From: Accumulibacter appositus
Lineage (GTDB): Bacteria; Pseudomonadota; Gammaproteobacteria; Burkholderiales; Rhodocyclaceae
DNA length: 64,000 bases
Assembly (NCBI RefSeq): GCF_035440685.1
Contig: NZ_DAORMW010000004.1
Direction: 5' to 3' (one strand)
The stretch's first letter is position 1. Every line of letters begins with the position of its first letter. Shown here piece after piece: positions 45,301 to 60,300 of this stretch. The position numbers and the translations under genes were made by a program. Below the pieces are notes generated by a model, which worked only from the letters and a program-made list of their open reading frames with translations, did not search any database and had not been told where the DNA came from.

Positions 45301-48300
45301 GATCGACATCGCTGCCAGCCTGCAGAGCGCAAGCGAGACGCCGCTGGCAAGCGGCTATGCGAGCCGTTTCACCGCCCTCGCCGACATGAGCAGCCGGCTG
45401 CAGCTCGACTTCAGCAACACCCGCGCCAACCGCGCCAGCGGTGAGATCAGCTACGAGGTCAGCGTCACCAATGTCGGCAACGACGAAATCAGAGGGCCCC
45501 TGCTTCTGCTGCTCGACGCCGGCCGCTACTTCACCGAGGCCATTGCCGGCGCCCAAGCGGCAGCGGAAGCGCCATCTGAACAATCCGGACATGGCCAACA
45601 GCACTCCGAGCTGTGGACCATCGACCTCAGCGCGGCGCTGCAGGCGCTTGGTGGCCGTCTCGCCGTCGGCGCAAGCATCGCTGGGCAGACCGTTCGCGTC
45701 ACGCCGGCCAGCGAACTGGCGCCGCGCGCCGGCCTGGTCGAGCTGCTCAAGGGCAACTTCGGGCACGGCGTCTACGCTTTCCCGCAGGAGAATCTGCCGC
45801 CGACCCTGGCTGTCGCCGACGAGCTCGACGGCGAGCGGCTAACGCCGGCCAGCGTCGGCGAAGAATGGAGCGCGACGCTCGAAGCGATCGACGCCGACGG
45901 CACGCGCTTCTGGTGGCAGCTCGTCGAAGCGCCCGTCGGGGTCACGCTGACGCCAGTGGCCGAACTGACCTCTTCCGAGCAAGGTTCGCACGCCATCGCC
46001 ACCCTGCGCTGGACGCCTCCTGCCAGCGCCGACGCCAGCACGCGACTCGTCGTGCGCGTCGAGGACGGCCGCGGCGGCGTCGCGCTGCGCGAATTCCTGC
46101 TGCCGGTGATCGGCGGCAATCGTGCGCCGGTGATCGAAGGCGCTTACGACCTCAGCATCGCCGAAGGGGAAAGCCTGTCCCTGCCCTTGCTTGCCGCCGA
46201 CGCCGACGGCGACCGGGTGACCCTGGCAATGCGCAATCTGCCGTACGGCGCCGTCTTCGACGCCGCCAGCAGTGTGCTGAGCTGGACGCCCGGCTACGAT
46301 CAGGCCGGCGTATGGGAGGCCGTCACGGTCATCGCCAGCGACGGCAAGACCCGCTCCAGCAGTACGTTCACGATCACCGTCGACCAGGCCTACGCGCAGC
46401 CGGTGCTGGCCGCCGTTGCCGCGCAAAGCCTGCGCGAGGGCGAGGCCTGGGCACTGCAGCTGGCCGCCAGCGTCCCCGGCATGATCGCCGGGCAGGCGCA
46501 GGCCGACGGCACGACGCTCAGCCTCGAGTATGGCGCACGCTGGCTGCCCGGCGGTGCGACACTCGACGCGCAGAGCGGCCGATTCGCCTGGACTCCGGGC
46601 TTCGACCAGCACGGCACTTACCGCGTCCCGATCAGCGTCGTCGCCACCTGGACATCGCCTTCTGGGCAAACGAAGCGCAGCGTCGTCGGCCGCGAACTCG
46701 TCCTGAACGTCGCCAACGCCAACGGCGCCCCCGTCTTCGCCGCGCCCGAAACCTGGCGCGTGCTCGAAGGCCAGCCGCTACGCATCAGCGTCTTCGCCTT
46801 CGATCCCGACAACCCGGCTTTCGAGCCGCGCCTCCGCATGCGTCCGGGCAGCGAAGCGATCGGCCCGGAAATTGGCCCGGAAAGCGCTGCGCCGACGATC
46901 AGCTACCAGCTCAGCGGCCTGCCGGCAGGTGCCATTTTCGATGCCGAGACAATGGAAATATTGTGGACGCCGAACGACACCCAGGCCGGCACCTACAGCG
47001 TCGTGGTCACCGCCACCGACGACGGCGACGGCACCGGAATGCCGGCGCTGAGCCAGATGACGCTGCCGATCGTCGTCAGCAACGCCAACCGCGCGCCGCA
47101 GATCGGCGACCTCGGCAATGCCTTCGTGGACGCCGGCAGCGTGCTCGAAATCCCCTTCAGCGTCCGCGACCTCGACGGCAATCCAATCGCCATCAGCATC
47201 AGCGGCTTGCCGCGCTTTGCCAGCTACACCCAGTTGCCACCGGCCGCCACAGGCCCGGACGATGACCCATCCGCTGCGCAACTGCGCGGCAGCATCCGCT
47301 TCGCCCCGGGCGCGGGCGACCGCGGCGACTACACGCTCACCATCACCGCCAGCGACGACGGCGATGGCAGGGCCACAGAGGTGCTCAGCGAAGCGCGATC
47401 CTTCGTCCTCAGCGTGCGCAGCCTCAGCGAAGCGCCACGAATCGCCGCGCCACAGCAGGTGGTCGCGTTGGTCGGCCAGCCGCTGTCGGTGGCCATCATC
47501 GCCAGCGACCTCGACCAGGATCCGCTCACCTGGACAAGCACGGGCCTGCCGCTCGGCGCCGAGTTGATTCCGGCCAGCCAGTACGGGCTGGCAACGCTGC
47601 GCTGGACGCCGAGCGCCGACGACCTGGGCAGCCGCGACATCGAGCTGATCGTCACCGACAGCGGCCTGCCGCCACAGGACGGCGGCTTCGGCAATCCCGA
47701 ACAGCCGCTGCCGAACGTAAGCCGGCACCCCCTGCGCATCCTCGTGCGCGCTGAAAACGCGGCGCCCGAATTACTCGGCGTGCTGGTCAATGGCCAGCCG
47801 CTCGCCGACAGCAGCAGCGCATCCGGCGACGCCTCCGCGCTGCAAATCAATGCGCGCGAAGGGCAAGCACTGGCGCTCGAAGTTTTCGCGCAGGACAGCG
47901 ACGCCGATGCCCTGCACTGGCGCGTCGCCGGCCTGCCGCGCGGCATGCGCTTCAGCGCCGACGGCCCGCGCGCCGCCTTCGACTGGACGCCCGATCTCTT
48001 CGCCGCGCAGGACGGTAGTGACCCCGACCCCGGCGCAGTACGCCCCGGGCACTGGCGCTTCAACGTCAGCGCCAACGACGGCATGGCGACCCTTAGCCGC
48101 GACATCGAGATCGTCGTCGCCAACGCCAACCAGGCACCGCGCATCCTGCCGATGCCGCTACAGCTGATCAACGAAGGCGAAACCCTGGCGTTCACCGTCG
48201 TCGCCGCCGACGCCGATCGCGACGCCGTGCAGCTGAGCCTGGTTCATGACCAGGAAACCCCGCCCGGCGTCTCGTTCAACGCCTCCAATGGCCGCTTCGA

Positions 48301-51300
48301 ATGGACGCCGGAAAACGTCGTCGACAACAGCAGCGGCGACAGCCGCTCCTACACCTTGAACTTCCGCGCCAACGACGGTCGCGGCGCCGACAATTCAATC
48401 AGCACGCAGAGCGTTCAGCTACGCGTCTTCGACGTCAATCGGCGACCGCAGATCAGCGTCGGCAATCACGCCGTGCTCATCGGCGACACGCTGAGCCTGC
48501 CGGTGGTCTTCGGCAGCGCCAGCGACGGCATTTCGCTCAGCGACCCCGACGGCGCCACCCAGAGCGCAGCACTGGCGATCAGCTTCAGCGGTCTTCCCGA
48601 AGGCGCCCACTACGACGCCGACAGCCAGCGCCTGATCTGGACCCCAGGGGCGGGGCAGGTCGGCGACTTCGTGGTCGGCGCCACGGTCAGCGACGGCCAG
48701 GCCCGCAACCGCACGGCGTCGGCGGTGTTCACCCTGCGCGTCGTCGCCGAAGCGACGGCCAATGCGCCGAAGATCCTGGTCTCGACGACTCCGGCTACCC
48801 CGGCGCTGCCCGGGCAAACGATCCTGGCGAGCGTTCGCGCCGACGCCTGGAGCGGCATCGCGCAGCTCGCGGTGGCCGTGCGCGGCCCGGCGGTCGATTC
48901 CGGAAGCGACCCGGCGAACTGGCAGAGCGTGGCGCTGGACAGTGCCGGCCGCATCAGGCTCCGCGCCAGCCAGCCGGGGCTGATCGAAATACGCGTCATC
49001 GCCACCGACCGCGACGGCTTCAGCGCCAGCCACTCGCAGACCCTGCGCATCAAGGATCCGGCCGATACCGCCGCGCCGCAACTCGCGTGGAGCGGCGCGA
49101 TGTCTGCCGCCAGCGCCGATGCCGTGCCCTACGAACTGCGGGCGAGCACGGCCCTGAGCGCCAACATCGTCGAAACGCAACTCATGGGCTGGCAGCTGCA
49201 GATCGCTGCGCTCGGCAGCAATCGCTGGCAAACGCTGGCCGAGGCCGAAACGCCAGCGATCAGCGTCGCGCAGACACTGTCCCTGGCCACCCTCGATCCG
49301 CAAAAGCTCGACAACGGCCTCTACCAGCTGCGCCTGACCGCCTGGGACCTTGCCGGCCGTAGCAGCGAAATCGCCAGCCGACTGATCATCGACAGCGCCC
49401 ACAAGACTTTCACCAGCCACAGCCAGGCCGACGCCACGCTGACCCTCGCCGGCCACAGCCTGGCCTTCGCCCGCCACTGGCGCGAACCGCCGCGCGACGG
49501 CACGCCGGCAGACAAGCGCGGCGACTTCGGCAACTGGACGCTGCCGCTGCTCGCCAGCCAGCTGAGCAGCGACCAGCCCACAAGCCTGGCCAATGGCGCA
49601 ATCGCGCCGTGGTCGCTGGGCGCGCGCGTCTGGCTGAGCATTCCGGCCGACCGCGCGGATGCCGACGCCGGCCTGGCCCAGCTTTCCTTCACCCTCGGCG
49701 CGAAAAACGAGCGCCTGGGCGACGAAGCCGGCGCACCGCAGGCCTGGCGGCCCTCATTCAGCAGTGACCGGGGCTGGACGCTGCAGGCACACGCCGACCT
49801 CGAGCACAGCGGCGCGGACAATCTCCAGCGCCAGGGGGACCGCCTCTACGAGCGCGACAGCGGCCTGCCCTGGGTGCCCAGCGCCTACACCCTGACCGCC
49901 CCCGACGGCACGCGCTATATGCTCGACGCGCAAGGAACGATCGAGCGCATCAGCTTCACCGACGGCCAAGCCTGGCTGCTCTCGGACGCCGGCATCGTGG
50001 CGGTCAATGGCACCTTCGAAGAGCGAGTCGACCTCCAGCGCGACAGCGCCGGGCGCATCGTCCGCCTTACCGCGCCCGACGGCAGCGGCGGAACCACCGC
50101 CATTGTCTACCGCTACGACAGCGCCGGTCGCCTGATCCTCGTCCGTCATCTCGATGACGACGATCTGGGTACCCCGATCGCCTACGGCGCTGCCGGGCAG
50201 CTGCTCACCGACCGGCTCACCGCCAATCTCGGCGCCATAGTGAACTGGGCCGACAGCAGCACCTGGGCCGGCGAGTTGAGGGCCGATCAGGTTGTCAGCC
50301 TCGCCTTCAGCGTGCGCGAGAGTGAAATCGCGTCGACAATCCATACCCCAGGCGCCCAGGGCGCCGTGATCCTGGCGCTCGAAACGAGGCTTCCCGCCGA
50401 CAGCCAGCTCGAAGTCGTCGGAGCCCAGATGCTCGGCAGCAGCACCGCAAACGGCAAAGTCACCCAGCTCTTGCGCGTCGGCGAAGCCGGCAGCAAGCTG
50501 ATTCGCCTTAGCGGCAGCGGCGCGGCACAGCTGCGCCTCAGCGTCGCCGGCGATCTCGACCGCGACGGCCGCGTCGACGCCGCCGACAGCCAGGCCTGGG
50601 AGCAAGCCGCCGCCACCCAGGATCCACTGGGCGACATCGACGGCGACGGCCGGATCGGCAGCGCCGACCGCCAGCTCCTCGTCGCCAACAGCGGCTTCAA
50701 GGCCAACCAGGCGCCCACGGCAAGCAACACCGCGAATGGCGCTCCCACAACTCCCACAACTCCGATAACTCCGAATACGCTCAAGACCCATACCGGCCTG
50801 AGCACGCGAGGCGCCCTGAGCGACATCGCCGAAGACCTCGAAGGCGATGCGCTCTTCTGGCGCATTCTCGGCAGCACTCACGGCAGTGCCCGGCTCGAAG
50901 CCAGCGGCCAGGAAGTCAGCTTCACCCCGGAAGCCGGCTACAGCGGCGTCGCGACCCTGACGCTACAGGCCGACGACGGCTTCGCCGCCGGCGCACCGAT
51001 CGAGTTGTCGATCAATATCAGCGATGCAAGGCTGCTGCAGCTTCATCTCGCACCGCTGCCAGCGCTGCTCAGTGGCCAGTTCGCTCGCCTCCAAGCGATC
51101 GCCGACTTCACGGACGAGCGTGCAGTCGCCATCACCGACCCGGCCTATCTCACCCTCAGAGCCACTGATCTGACGCACCTCGGTGGCAGCTCGCCGCCCC
51201 CGCTGCGGGTCGATGACGCGCACGATCTCATCCACGCCACCGGCATCGGTCCAGCTCTGCTCATACTTGAGCGCATCGATGTCGATGGCCGCCTGATCCA

Positions 51301-54300
51301 GGCCGCCGCAGCGATCAACGTGGGCGCCGCGGCACAGCTCTTCGACCCCGACAGCGAAAATGAAACTGCTTACGCCGACGAAGAAACCCTGCCCATCGAG
51401 CCCGACGTCTATCCCGGCACACTGACCCTCATGCCCGGCGACACACGACAGCTGAAAGTCCATCTCCTCGAACCCGGAAGCGAGCAGCGAATCGACATCC
51501 ACACGCCGCGCCAGACAAACTTTGCCGGCACGCCGGAAACGCTGGAAACCTACCTCGACGCGGAGACCGGCGAGAGCTTCGACATCCTCATGCCGGCCAC
51601 GCCGCCGGTGTTCAGCGGCACTCGCTACATCGTCGCTGATGCCAGCATCGCCAGCCTCAGCGAAGACGGCCTGATCACCGCCCTGCAGCCCGGCGAAGTC
51701 ACGGTCTCGATCATCCACCTGGCCAGCGCCGTCGATCCCTACGGCGGCATCAGCGAACAGCGCATCGGCCAGACCGACATCCGCCTGCGCGTGCAAGCCG
51801 CCGCGCTGACCGACGATGACCCGAGCACCGACGCTCCCGCCGGCATAGCCATTGCCGCCGACCAGGGGGGCGTCGTGCAGGCGGCGAGCGGAGAAACCGT
51901 GCTGATCGGTGCGGGCGCCTTGCGAGACGATACGCTGGTATCCATACAGCGCATCGACGTCGCCGAACTGCTCGCCAAGACGGGAATGGCCGCCCCCGAA
52001 CCGGAACTCCTGCAGACCCTCGCGGCCTTCCGTCTCGAACTCGGCGAACAGGCGAGCAGCGTTCCCGTGCAACTGGCGATCCCCCTGCAGGACGACAGCG
52101 GCGTCGAGGCCGGCGACGAAGTCCTCTTTCTGCGTCGCGGCACCGCCCCCGATGTCACTGGCGCCCTGCAGGACAAATGGTGGCTGCTCGACAACGGCTT
52201 CGTCGGCACGGACGCACAAGGCCGTCTCGTCGCCCGTACCGCCAGCCCGCCGTACAACGGCGTCAGTGCTTCCGGCGATCTCATCCTGGTGAAGACCCGC
52301 ACCGACCATCAAACCGGTGCCGTAAGCGTGCGCGGCAACGGCCTCAACGTCTTTGCCCTGACCACGAATTCGCTGGCCATTTCGATGGCCGGAAACCTGG
52401 CAAATGGCGGACTGGCAGGTGCCGGAGCGGCAAACGACCTGATCGGCCTATTCGCCGGAATGTCGGAAATCTACGCCATAAACCTTGATTTCGGTGGCGT
52501 CTACCAAGTCGTCCCGGTGCAGAAGAACATCGACGACGGCGAGCTCACGCTGAGCATCGCCCCGCCCGCCGCGAGCGGCTCCGGCACCCTCGATACCAGC
52601 AGCTCGCCGCGCATCAGCGAGCTCAAGATGCTCGCCTCCGGGAAACTGCAACTGACCCTCGAGGGCCTCCAGGCGCAGGCCGCTCCGGGGATGGCGGCGC
52701 AGCCGACAGCCCTGCGCTTGTGGGTCTCCCCGAACCCGCTGCGCATCGATGCGCAAGGCAAGGCACGTTCCAAAGATTGGCACGACGACAGTCAGACAAG
52801 GCACGAAGGCATGCGCCTGTGGCAGAAGCTGGTCGATCTGGCGGCGGTCACCCCCGGGGCAAGCCGCATGACGGTCGAAGTCGAGCTTCCGCCACAGCTT
52901 GCGCTGGGCCTGCATGTGCTCACCGTGCAGCGCATGCTGCAAACGGTCGACCGGAGCAATCCCGGCGCCAGCCGCTGGCTGGCCAACGGCGAGCCCGGCA
53001 GCGTCACTCTCGAAGGACAGAGCGACTTCAGCGTCGTCACCCTGGCCAACAAGATACAGATTTTCAGGGACGGCCAGATCGTCAATGAGCTTCCCTATCT
53101 GGACGCCAACGGCAACCCGGTCGTCGGCGGTGGCAGCAAGACCGACCAGATGGCCTTCAGCCTCGATAACCGCCTGCTGTTCGTCGCCGGCGCGCGCGGC
53201 AACATCCACGTCATCGACACCGCCACCATGAGGCCGGCGACAAGCTTCAGCGTCGGCACGGCAAACATCAGCAGTCTCGCCGTTTCCGGGCAGTCGCTCT
53301 ATGTCGCCGAAGGCGGCCAATACGCGCCGACGGGCAGCTATCGTCTCCTGCGCGTCAACATCGACGAAACCTCCGCCGATTTCCTGGCAAGCCAGCAGAT
53401 CGATCTGCCGGCTTCAGTCAGTGGCCAAAACGCGCCCTACGGCTATATCGACCTGGCCCTCACGCACGGCGCCCACAGCTACCTGGCGGTCACTGCCAGC
53501 AAGCAGAGCGTGGGCGTTGCCATGGCGCTCAGCCAGCCGGACAGCGGCAACGTCTTCATCCTCGACCTCAACCAACTGCGGGAGAGCAACGGCCGTCTCA
53601 CTGCCACCGCTGCCGATGCTTTCCTGCAAGTCGATTTCCCGACCCGAGAAGGCAAGGGGCCGCAGTACATTTCTTCCGCCGGCATCAAGGGCAACACCCT
53701 GCGGCTGCTGCTCAGCAACGCGCTCGACCACAACGCGGGACTGGCCACCATCACCGTCGAGTTGAGCGACCTGGGCAGGCTCCAGGGAACACCCACCTTC
53801 AAGCAGATCCCGATGTCCGGCGCCCTGCCCGGCATGAACCGCCTCGATGGCAGCTACCAACTGAATATCCAGCGCGCGCAATCGCCAGCCGTGATCGTGG
53901 CGCACAAGGGCGCCGAATACGCCCTGGTTGCCGACTACTTCTTCGACTTCGTCGACCCGCTCTACGCCCTCGACGAGCCGCAGAACGGCCCCAGGCAAAT
54001 GGGCGGCAAGATCGGCATCGTCAGGAATCCGTTTGGGGCGACTCCGGAATACCTGGGCGCGACCTCACCGATCATCGACGCCAACTTCTCGCGCCTGCAG
54101 CTCACCGACGCCGGCAAGACCCTGTGGGCAGACATCCGCTACTGGCCGACGATTGGCGAACCGCCGCCACCGAGCGGCCTGCTGGTCTGGGACCTCGCCG
54201 AACTTATCGCCGCCGCCGAGAGAAACTCGCTCGCCCGACAAGCCACGCCGCGGCCGTTGCCGATTGACCGGGAGCGCGTCGGTAGCATAACGACACAAGT

Positions 54301-57300
54301 GGTGGCGCCCAGCAAACTCGATCTCGCCGACAGCCCGCAACTGACTTCCGGCTGGATCTACGGAATGGCCGCCAGCCAGCTCCTGAAACCCGACAGAGTG
54401 GAGTTCACTGCACCGGTCGATGGCGGGCAATTCCTCAAGGCGGCCATCGAACCTGACAAGGACGGCAAAGTCCCGGGGATCAACTACGGCGACATCGCCC
54501 GCATCGACCTCTTCAAGCTCATCCGTGACCAATACCCCAGCACGCTCGCCGATTTCAAGGACACGGATCTCAACATCAACTGGGAAAACATAGAGGTCGG
54601 CGGCGCCGCGCAGTTGGTCAAGGATACCAACGGCTTCGTGCTCACCGCCGAACGCCAGGACGGATTCACGGCGGCGGAAGCCGCGACCAGGGAAAGCTAT
54701 CAGGGCCTGCAAGCGGTGAATACCGACGCCGGCAAAAAAACGCTCCGCGACAGCGGCATCCTTTTCCTGGCGCCGACAATGGATGTCGATCGCCTGCGCA
54801 ATGGTGAGCGGCTGCCTGATGGCGATATCACAATCTCGATCAAGGGCTACGACAAGGACGAGCCGGAGAAGCGGTTGCTACTAAAGCTGCGCGCCGTCGA
54901 CTACACGAAAGCGGCTGGTACCGTGTTTTTTGGCGACCGACCCCTGAACAATCCCGGCTATCACCCGTTTGAAGGCGTGGCCGGCCTCAGTGCTAAGAAA
55001 GACGCCGAGAATGATCTTCTCGATATCTGGCGTGTGGAGCAGCGCTTGAAGTACCTTGGCTTTGGCCTGTCCGCGGTGAACACCACGGGAGAAATCACGG
55101 TCAACGGCGCCATAGACGACGCAGAGCACATCGCCCTGAGGCAATTTGAGCAAATCGTCGAGGGAAAGCCGGAGTACACCTTAACGTTTACCGAGAAAAT
55201 AACCGTAAAGGGCAAAATCGAGACAACCACAAAGCCGCTGCCACCAGTAACGCTGTCAAGCGATGATGCGGCCTGGCTGAACGCCTACAACGCGCCGCAC
55301 TGGCTAAAATTCTTCCCGCCCGGCAACAGGCAGCTCGTGGGCTGGGACGACAAGACCGACCAGACGAAGCCCACTAAAGCGATGGGCACCAGCTGGGTGT
55401 TTGATCTAATGGTTGCAGCACAGGCCGAAAACGAGACATCGGAAGGCGTGAGACGCCCAAATCTTTGGTTCGCTGGCACCAACGATCTTGGGAACCGCCT
55501 AGGTCTTGGAATTAACACGAACTATATCTCGACACCGAACCAAAAGCACGTCAGCGGGAATGAAATCATAACCGGTGTGGTTCCAAAAACACCACCATCA
55601 ACAACAATGAACGCCGAAGCTTATAATAACAGCACGTGGGACTATGCTAACTCAACGCGCATTGCTGAATTACTGCTTAACCCTCACCTTAGCAACTTCG
55701 ATGCCGCAACCCGAACGTTCGGGCAAAATCCGAGCAACGGAACGACCGCGGACCCTGAACCCAACAGGCAAAATGAAGCATTACTGGATTTCATAGTCGT
55801 TTACGCCTCTACACAGACGAACGGCAACCGAGAGTCAATAACAATCTGGAATGGAGATGCCGCGACAATTCGCACAGCACTGTTTGGTGAGGGCAACATG
55901 GCCAATGGAATAATTGACCAGAAAGCCCTGCTCATCGGAGGCACCGCGTTGAGCATTGGAAGCCAAATGACGGCAAAGTCCCTGGGCAAAGCCATGGGGA
56001 ACCAAAGGGGAGTAAACTATGATGACTGGCTCGCCCCTCTAGAGAGAGCCATGCTCGAGTTCGACATCGTAACACCAAAACGAATTTCTGCCTTTTTGGC
56101 TCAAATAAATCAAGAGTCCGGCGGCCTGAGTAACCTCAGAGAAAGCTTTAACTACTCACAAGACAATCTCGCAAGCGCCTTTTCATACCTGAGAACACAC
56201 ACCTCTCTGGATGCTCACGGCAACACAAGAACACTCGCACAATTGTTGGGCAGGCAAACCGGGGAGAGGACAGTTCCGCAGGATCGACAAATTCGGATTG
56301 CCAATACCGCCTACAGCAGTGAAGCGAACTCAGAATTACAAAACGGCAACGCCGAAAGCGGGGACGGCTGGCGTTTCAAGGGACGTGGCGTAAAGCAAAT
56401 TACGGGCAGAGGAAACTACCAGGCTTTCGCTGATTATTTATCGAATCATCCTGTGGCTGGGCAGCCCACGGGGGCTGAGTTAATGCGAAACCCAGACCTG
56501 CTAGCATCAAACCGAGATTTTGCTGCACGTTCGGCAGGCTGGTTTTGGAGGCTCGGATCTTCCGCTAGCAATCTAAACAAGCGTGCCGACCGTTTGAATT
56601 TCAGCAAGTCGGGCGCTGAAAGAGTGATATTCGATGGGATTTCCGCGGGCATCGGAAGAAAAGCGCATACTGAGCGCTGGAACAAATACACGAGCAATGT
56701 CGATCTGGTGCAAACGGGTGGAAACACTTATGAGAGCCTCCGGCAAGCACTTTCGCGACTTGGGTTTTCAACCAGCGGAAGGAAAGATTACGAAAGTCAG
56801 TTCGGAATCACATTGCGGCCACCAACGCTACAGGCGGTGTCAACTCCGCTGGAAAGCCGTCTAACCGCACTTGTAGGCACTGACTTAATCGCTCGCCAAA
56901 GCGATAGCATCAACTCGATCTCTTCCAGCGCGCTTACGATGGAAATTAGAGCGCCGCGGATTTTGGTTCAACCCGAACCATATTTTTCTCACGGAGGAAA
57001 CAGTATGGCCGCCCTCGATTACGTGGACCACTCCGCATCAAACAGCCCTATCGTGACGATAGCGCAGGCCGAAACTCGCAAGAAGGACAGAGCCAGAATT
57101 CAACGCAACATGGGGATTTGTCACGTAGTACCGAATATACCGTCGCAATATCTACACACAGCATCCGGAACATACCCAAGACAGGTACCCGTGTTCCCAT
57201 ATTTCGAGGCGTCATTGTACTTTACACAATACGAGGGACACGACATACGAAAATGGTACGGAAACACGGGACCTTTTGACAGATCAAGCATTAGTATTAT

Positions 57301-60300
57301 TAGCACACCAGCCCACGGCATACTCCTTCCAGCGAAATGTGACGAACATCGCGCATACTGCGAGCACAAAGCGTTTTATTACAAACCTAATGACGGCTAC
57401 TTCGGCGAAGACTCGGCAGTAATCGATGCGGAAGTCAATGGCTGGAAAGTCCGACTCAATTATCAGTTTCATTCACTAGATACTTCCAATTATAGGGACG
57501 AGGAGGTCTGTGCCAGTAGCGGAGGGTACAGCATCTGGAAGATCTCTCAATCGCCAATCGACGTCGAGAGAATGGACGTCTACGAGTGGTACGGGTATAA
57601 CACGATCTCCAAGATGCTAGCCGGCGGCAGCTCGGTACCTCTTACGTATCAAGACTTGGCGGGTAGTACCTTGGGCCAAGTTATCGGAGACCGCGAGAGA
57701 ACCCGAATAACGTTGGACTCCACCGCCGCCGGCTACGGCTGGTTCATCGACCTCACCCCGTCCGACAACGCCGAATTCCTGCCCACCAGCAACCCATTCG
57801 AATGGATCGCCAGGCCGGGCTCGGAAGCCGAAGGCCGGATGGATCTCCTCACCGTTCTCCTCCATGAATACGGCCACGCTGCGGGACTCGACCACTCGGC
57901 CGACAGTCACGACCTGATGGCCTCGACGCTCCTGCCGGGCGTGCGTCGCCTGCCCTCTGCCACCGAACTCATCGCCCTGCGCGGCCTGCTCACCGGCACG
58001 GACTCCGCACCGGTGCCATACGATCCCGACACCCCGCCCGGCGCACCGCTGCCGCTGAGCCGTAACGTCGGATCGCTGCGCCTCAGCCGGCTGCGCCCGT
58101 CGGAGCCAGGCGACCCGACCGCCGACACGCGCAAGGCTGCGCTCACGCAATTCAGCATTGTCGCCAACCCCACCCTGCTTGACCGCGCGTTCATTGACGG
58201 AACCGGCTGGTCCACCAGCGGCGAAGTCGTTTTCGTGCCGGGGTCTGCGACGCTCAAGGAAACGGCCTCTTCGCAAACCCGCCTCAACCAGGCTTTCGTG
58301 CTCGGCACCAACGATCGAACCCTGTCCTTCACCTTGGCCGACATCGCGCTGGACGATTTGGACGCAGCCCCCGACGATGCCTTCGAAGTGGCGCTGATCG
58401 ACGCCAGTAGCGGCCTGTCGCTGCTTGGAGGCACCGGCCTGACCGGCAGTGACGCGATTCTCAACCTGCAAGCGGACGGCAGCGAGCACACGGCCGCCGG
58501 CGTCACGACGCGCCGCAACGCCGACGGCAGCCTGTCGGTCATCGTCGACCTCACCGGCATCGCCACCGGTACTGTGGTCAACCTGAGCTTCGATCTGATC
58601 GGCTTTGGCCGCGGCGCAGCTGCCGCCAGCAGCCAGGTCAGCATCCGTGACCTCCATATCGGCGGCGGTCAACGCCTTGAGGCCCGCGACGTTGTCGCGA
58701 CCACGGCCGAAGACACGCCGGTGAGCATCGACGTCATGGGCAACGACTTCACCGGCGACTTTGCCGACAACCCCGGCAGCGAAACGGACGGCATCATCCC
58801 CGCCCTCGTCCCCATCCTCATGGACGGCCCGTCGCATGGCGATGTGCTCGTCAACACCGACCACCACTTCATCTACAGCCCGCATGCCGACTGGCACGGC
58901 GACGATCAGTTCACCTATCGCCTGCGCGGCAACGGTGTCGAATCCAATCTGGCCACCGTCCGCCTGATCGTCACCCCGGTCAACGACGCGCCGACGCTGG
59001 CCGAAATCTCAACCACCAGCGCCCTGACGCTGCTCGAAGGCGAGCACTTCACTGCCAAGGCCAGTGGAGCCGATGTCGACGCCGGCGATACCCTGCGCTA
59101 TTCACTCGACGCTGCACCAACCGGCGCGGTCATCGACCCGAACACCGGGGCCATCGACTGGCGTGCCAGTGACGGCGACGCCAGCTACGACTTCAGCGTG
59201 CGCGTCAGCGATGTGGCCGGCGAATCGGCGACCCGGCAGTTCACGCTGAACGTCCTCAACGTGGCACCGACGCTACGCGCCGGTGGCCTGCAGGCGACCT
59301 ACGCCAACGAGGACTTCACGCTAGAACTGAGTAGCAGCGATCCGGGCGATGATCGCATCAGCAGCTGGAGAATCGACTGGGGCGATGGTCAGATCGACGA
59401 GATCAACGGAATCAACGGAATCAACGACATCGCCGACACCGACAGCTTCGGCAATCCTATTCACGTCCGCCACCACTACGCAGGCCTACTCGGCGAAGTG
59501 CATATTCGTGCCACCGCCTCGGACGAGGATGGCAGCTATACGCTCGAACCGCTGGCCGTGGCCGTGCTACCGCTGCCCCTTCAGGTCAGTTCGTTCAGCT
59601 ACGACTCCGGAGGCTTCGCAGTGCGTTTCAACGACGCCTTCGACGCCAGCCAGATCGAGCTCTACGACCTGCTACTCACGGGCGCGAGTACCACCGGTTT
59701 CCTTCGCGCAGGCAGCGCCGGGGTGGTCAATGGATCACTGATCATCGACCCCGACTACCGCGGACTGCGTTACATGATCGCTGGCGGTGGTCTGCTCGCC
59801 GACACCTACCGCCTGACGCTGAAAAGCGGCCCGCAAGCGTTTCACAGCGCATGGAGCGATCTCGACGGCAACAGCGACGGCATCGCCGGCGACGATTATC
59901 AGATCTCGTTCGCCCTCGACGGCCCACCGGCAACACAGCTCTCACTGCCCGACTTCATGCGCGGCCCCGGCCAGGCGGTCGATGTGCCGCCTGCCGGCGA
60001 GCATCTCCCGCTGACGCTGCTCAGCCCGGGTCAGGTGCAGCACCTGAGCTTCATCATCCGTTTCGATCCCGCATTGCTGGAAGTCAGCGCTGTGCTCCCG
60101 GGGATCGGCCTGCCCGCCGACGCCGTACTGACGATCGACCGCTCGGTCGCCGCTGAACTGCGCGTAAATATCGAGTCGGAAACGGCCATTGCCGCCGGCA
60201 CGGTCACCCTGCTCAACCTCGTCGCCAGCGTACCGGTGACGGCTCCCTACGGCGCGCAGCACATACTCGACATCCAGCAGGTGGTGATCAACGCGCAATC

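Larger units (their letters stand above)
55190..57660 (+). other. Low-GC insert inside the giant gene
   Basis: Base composition drops from roughly 70% GC to about 45-47% (hand counts at 55,561-55,620 and 57,181-57,240) and returns abruptly at the conserved block at 57707. Codon use changes with it. The segment codes for the GH19 endolysin-like domain and a Big_9-like domain. This suggests modular acquisition from a lower-GC source. Confidence 0.75.
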
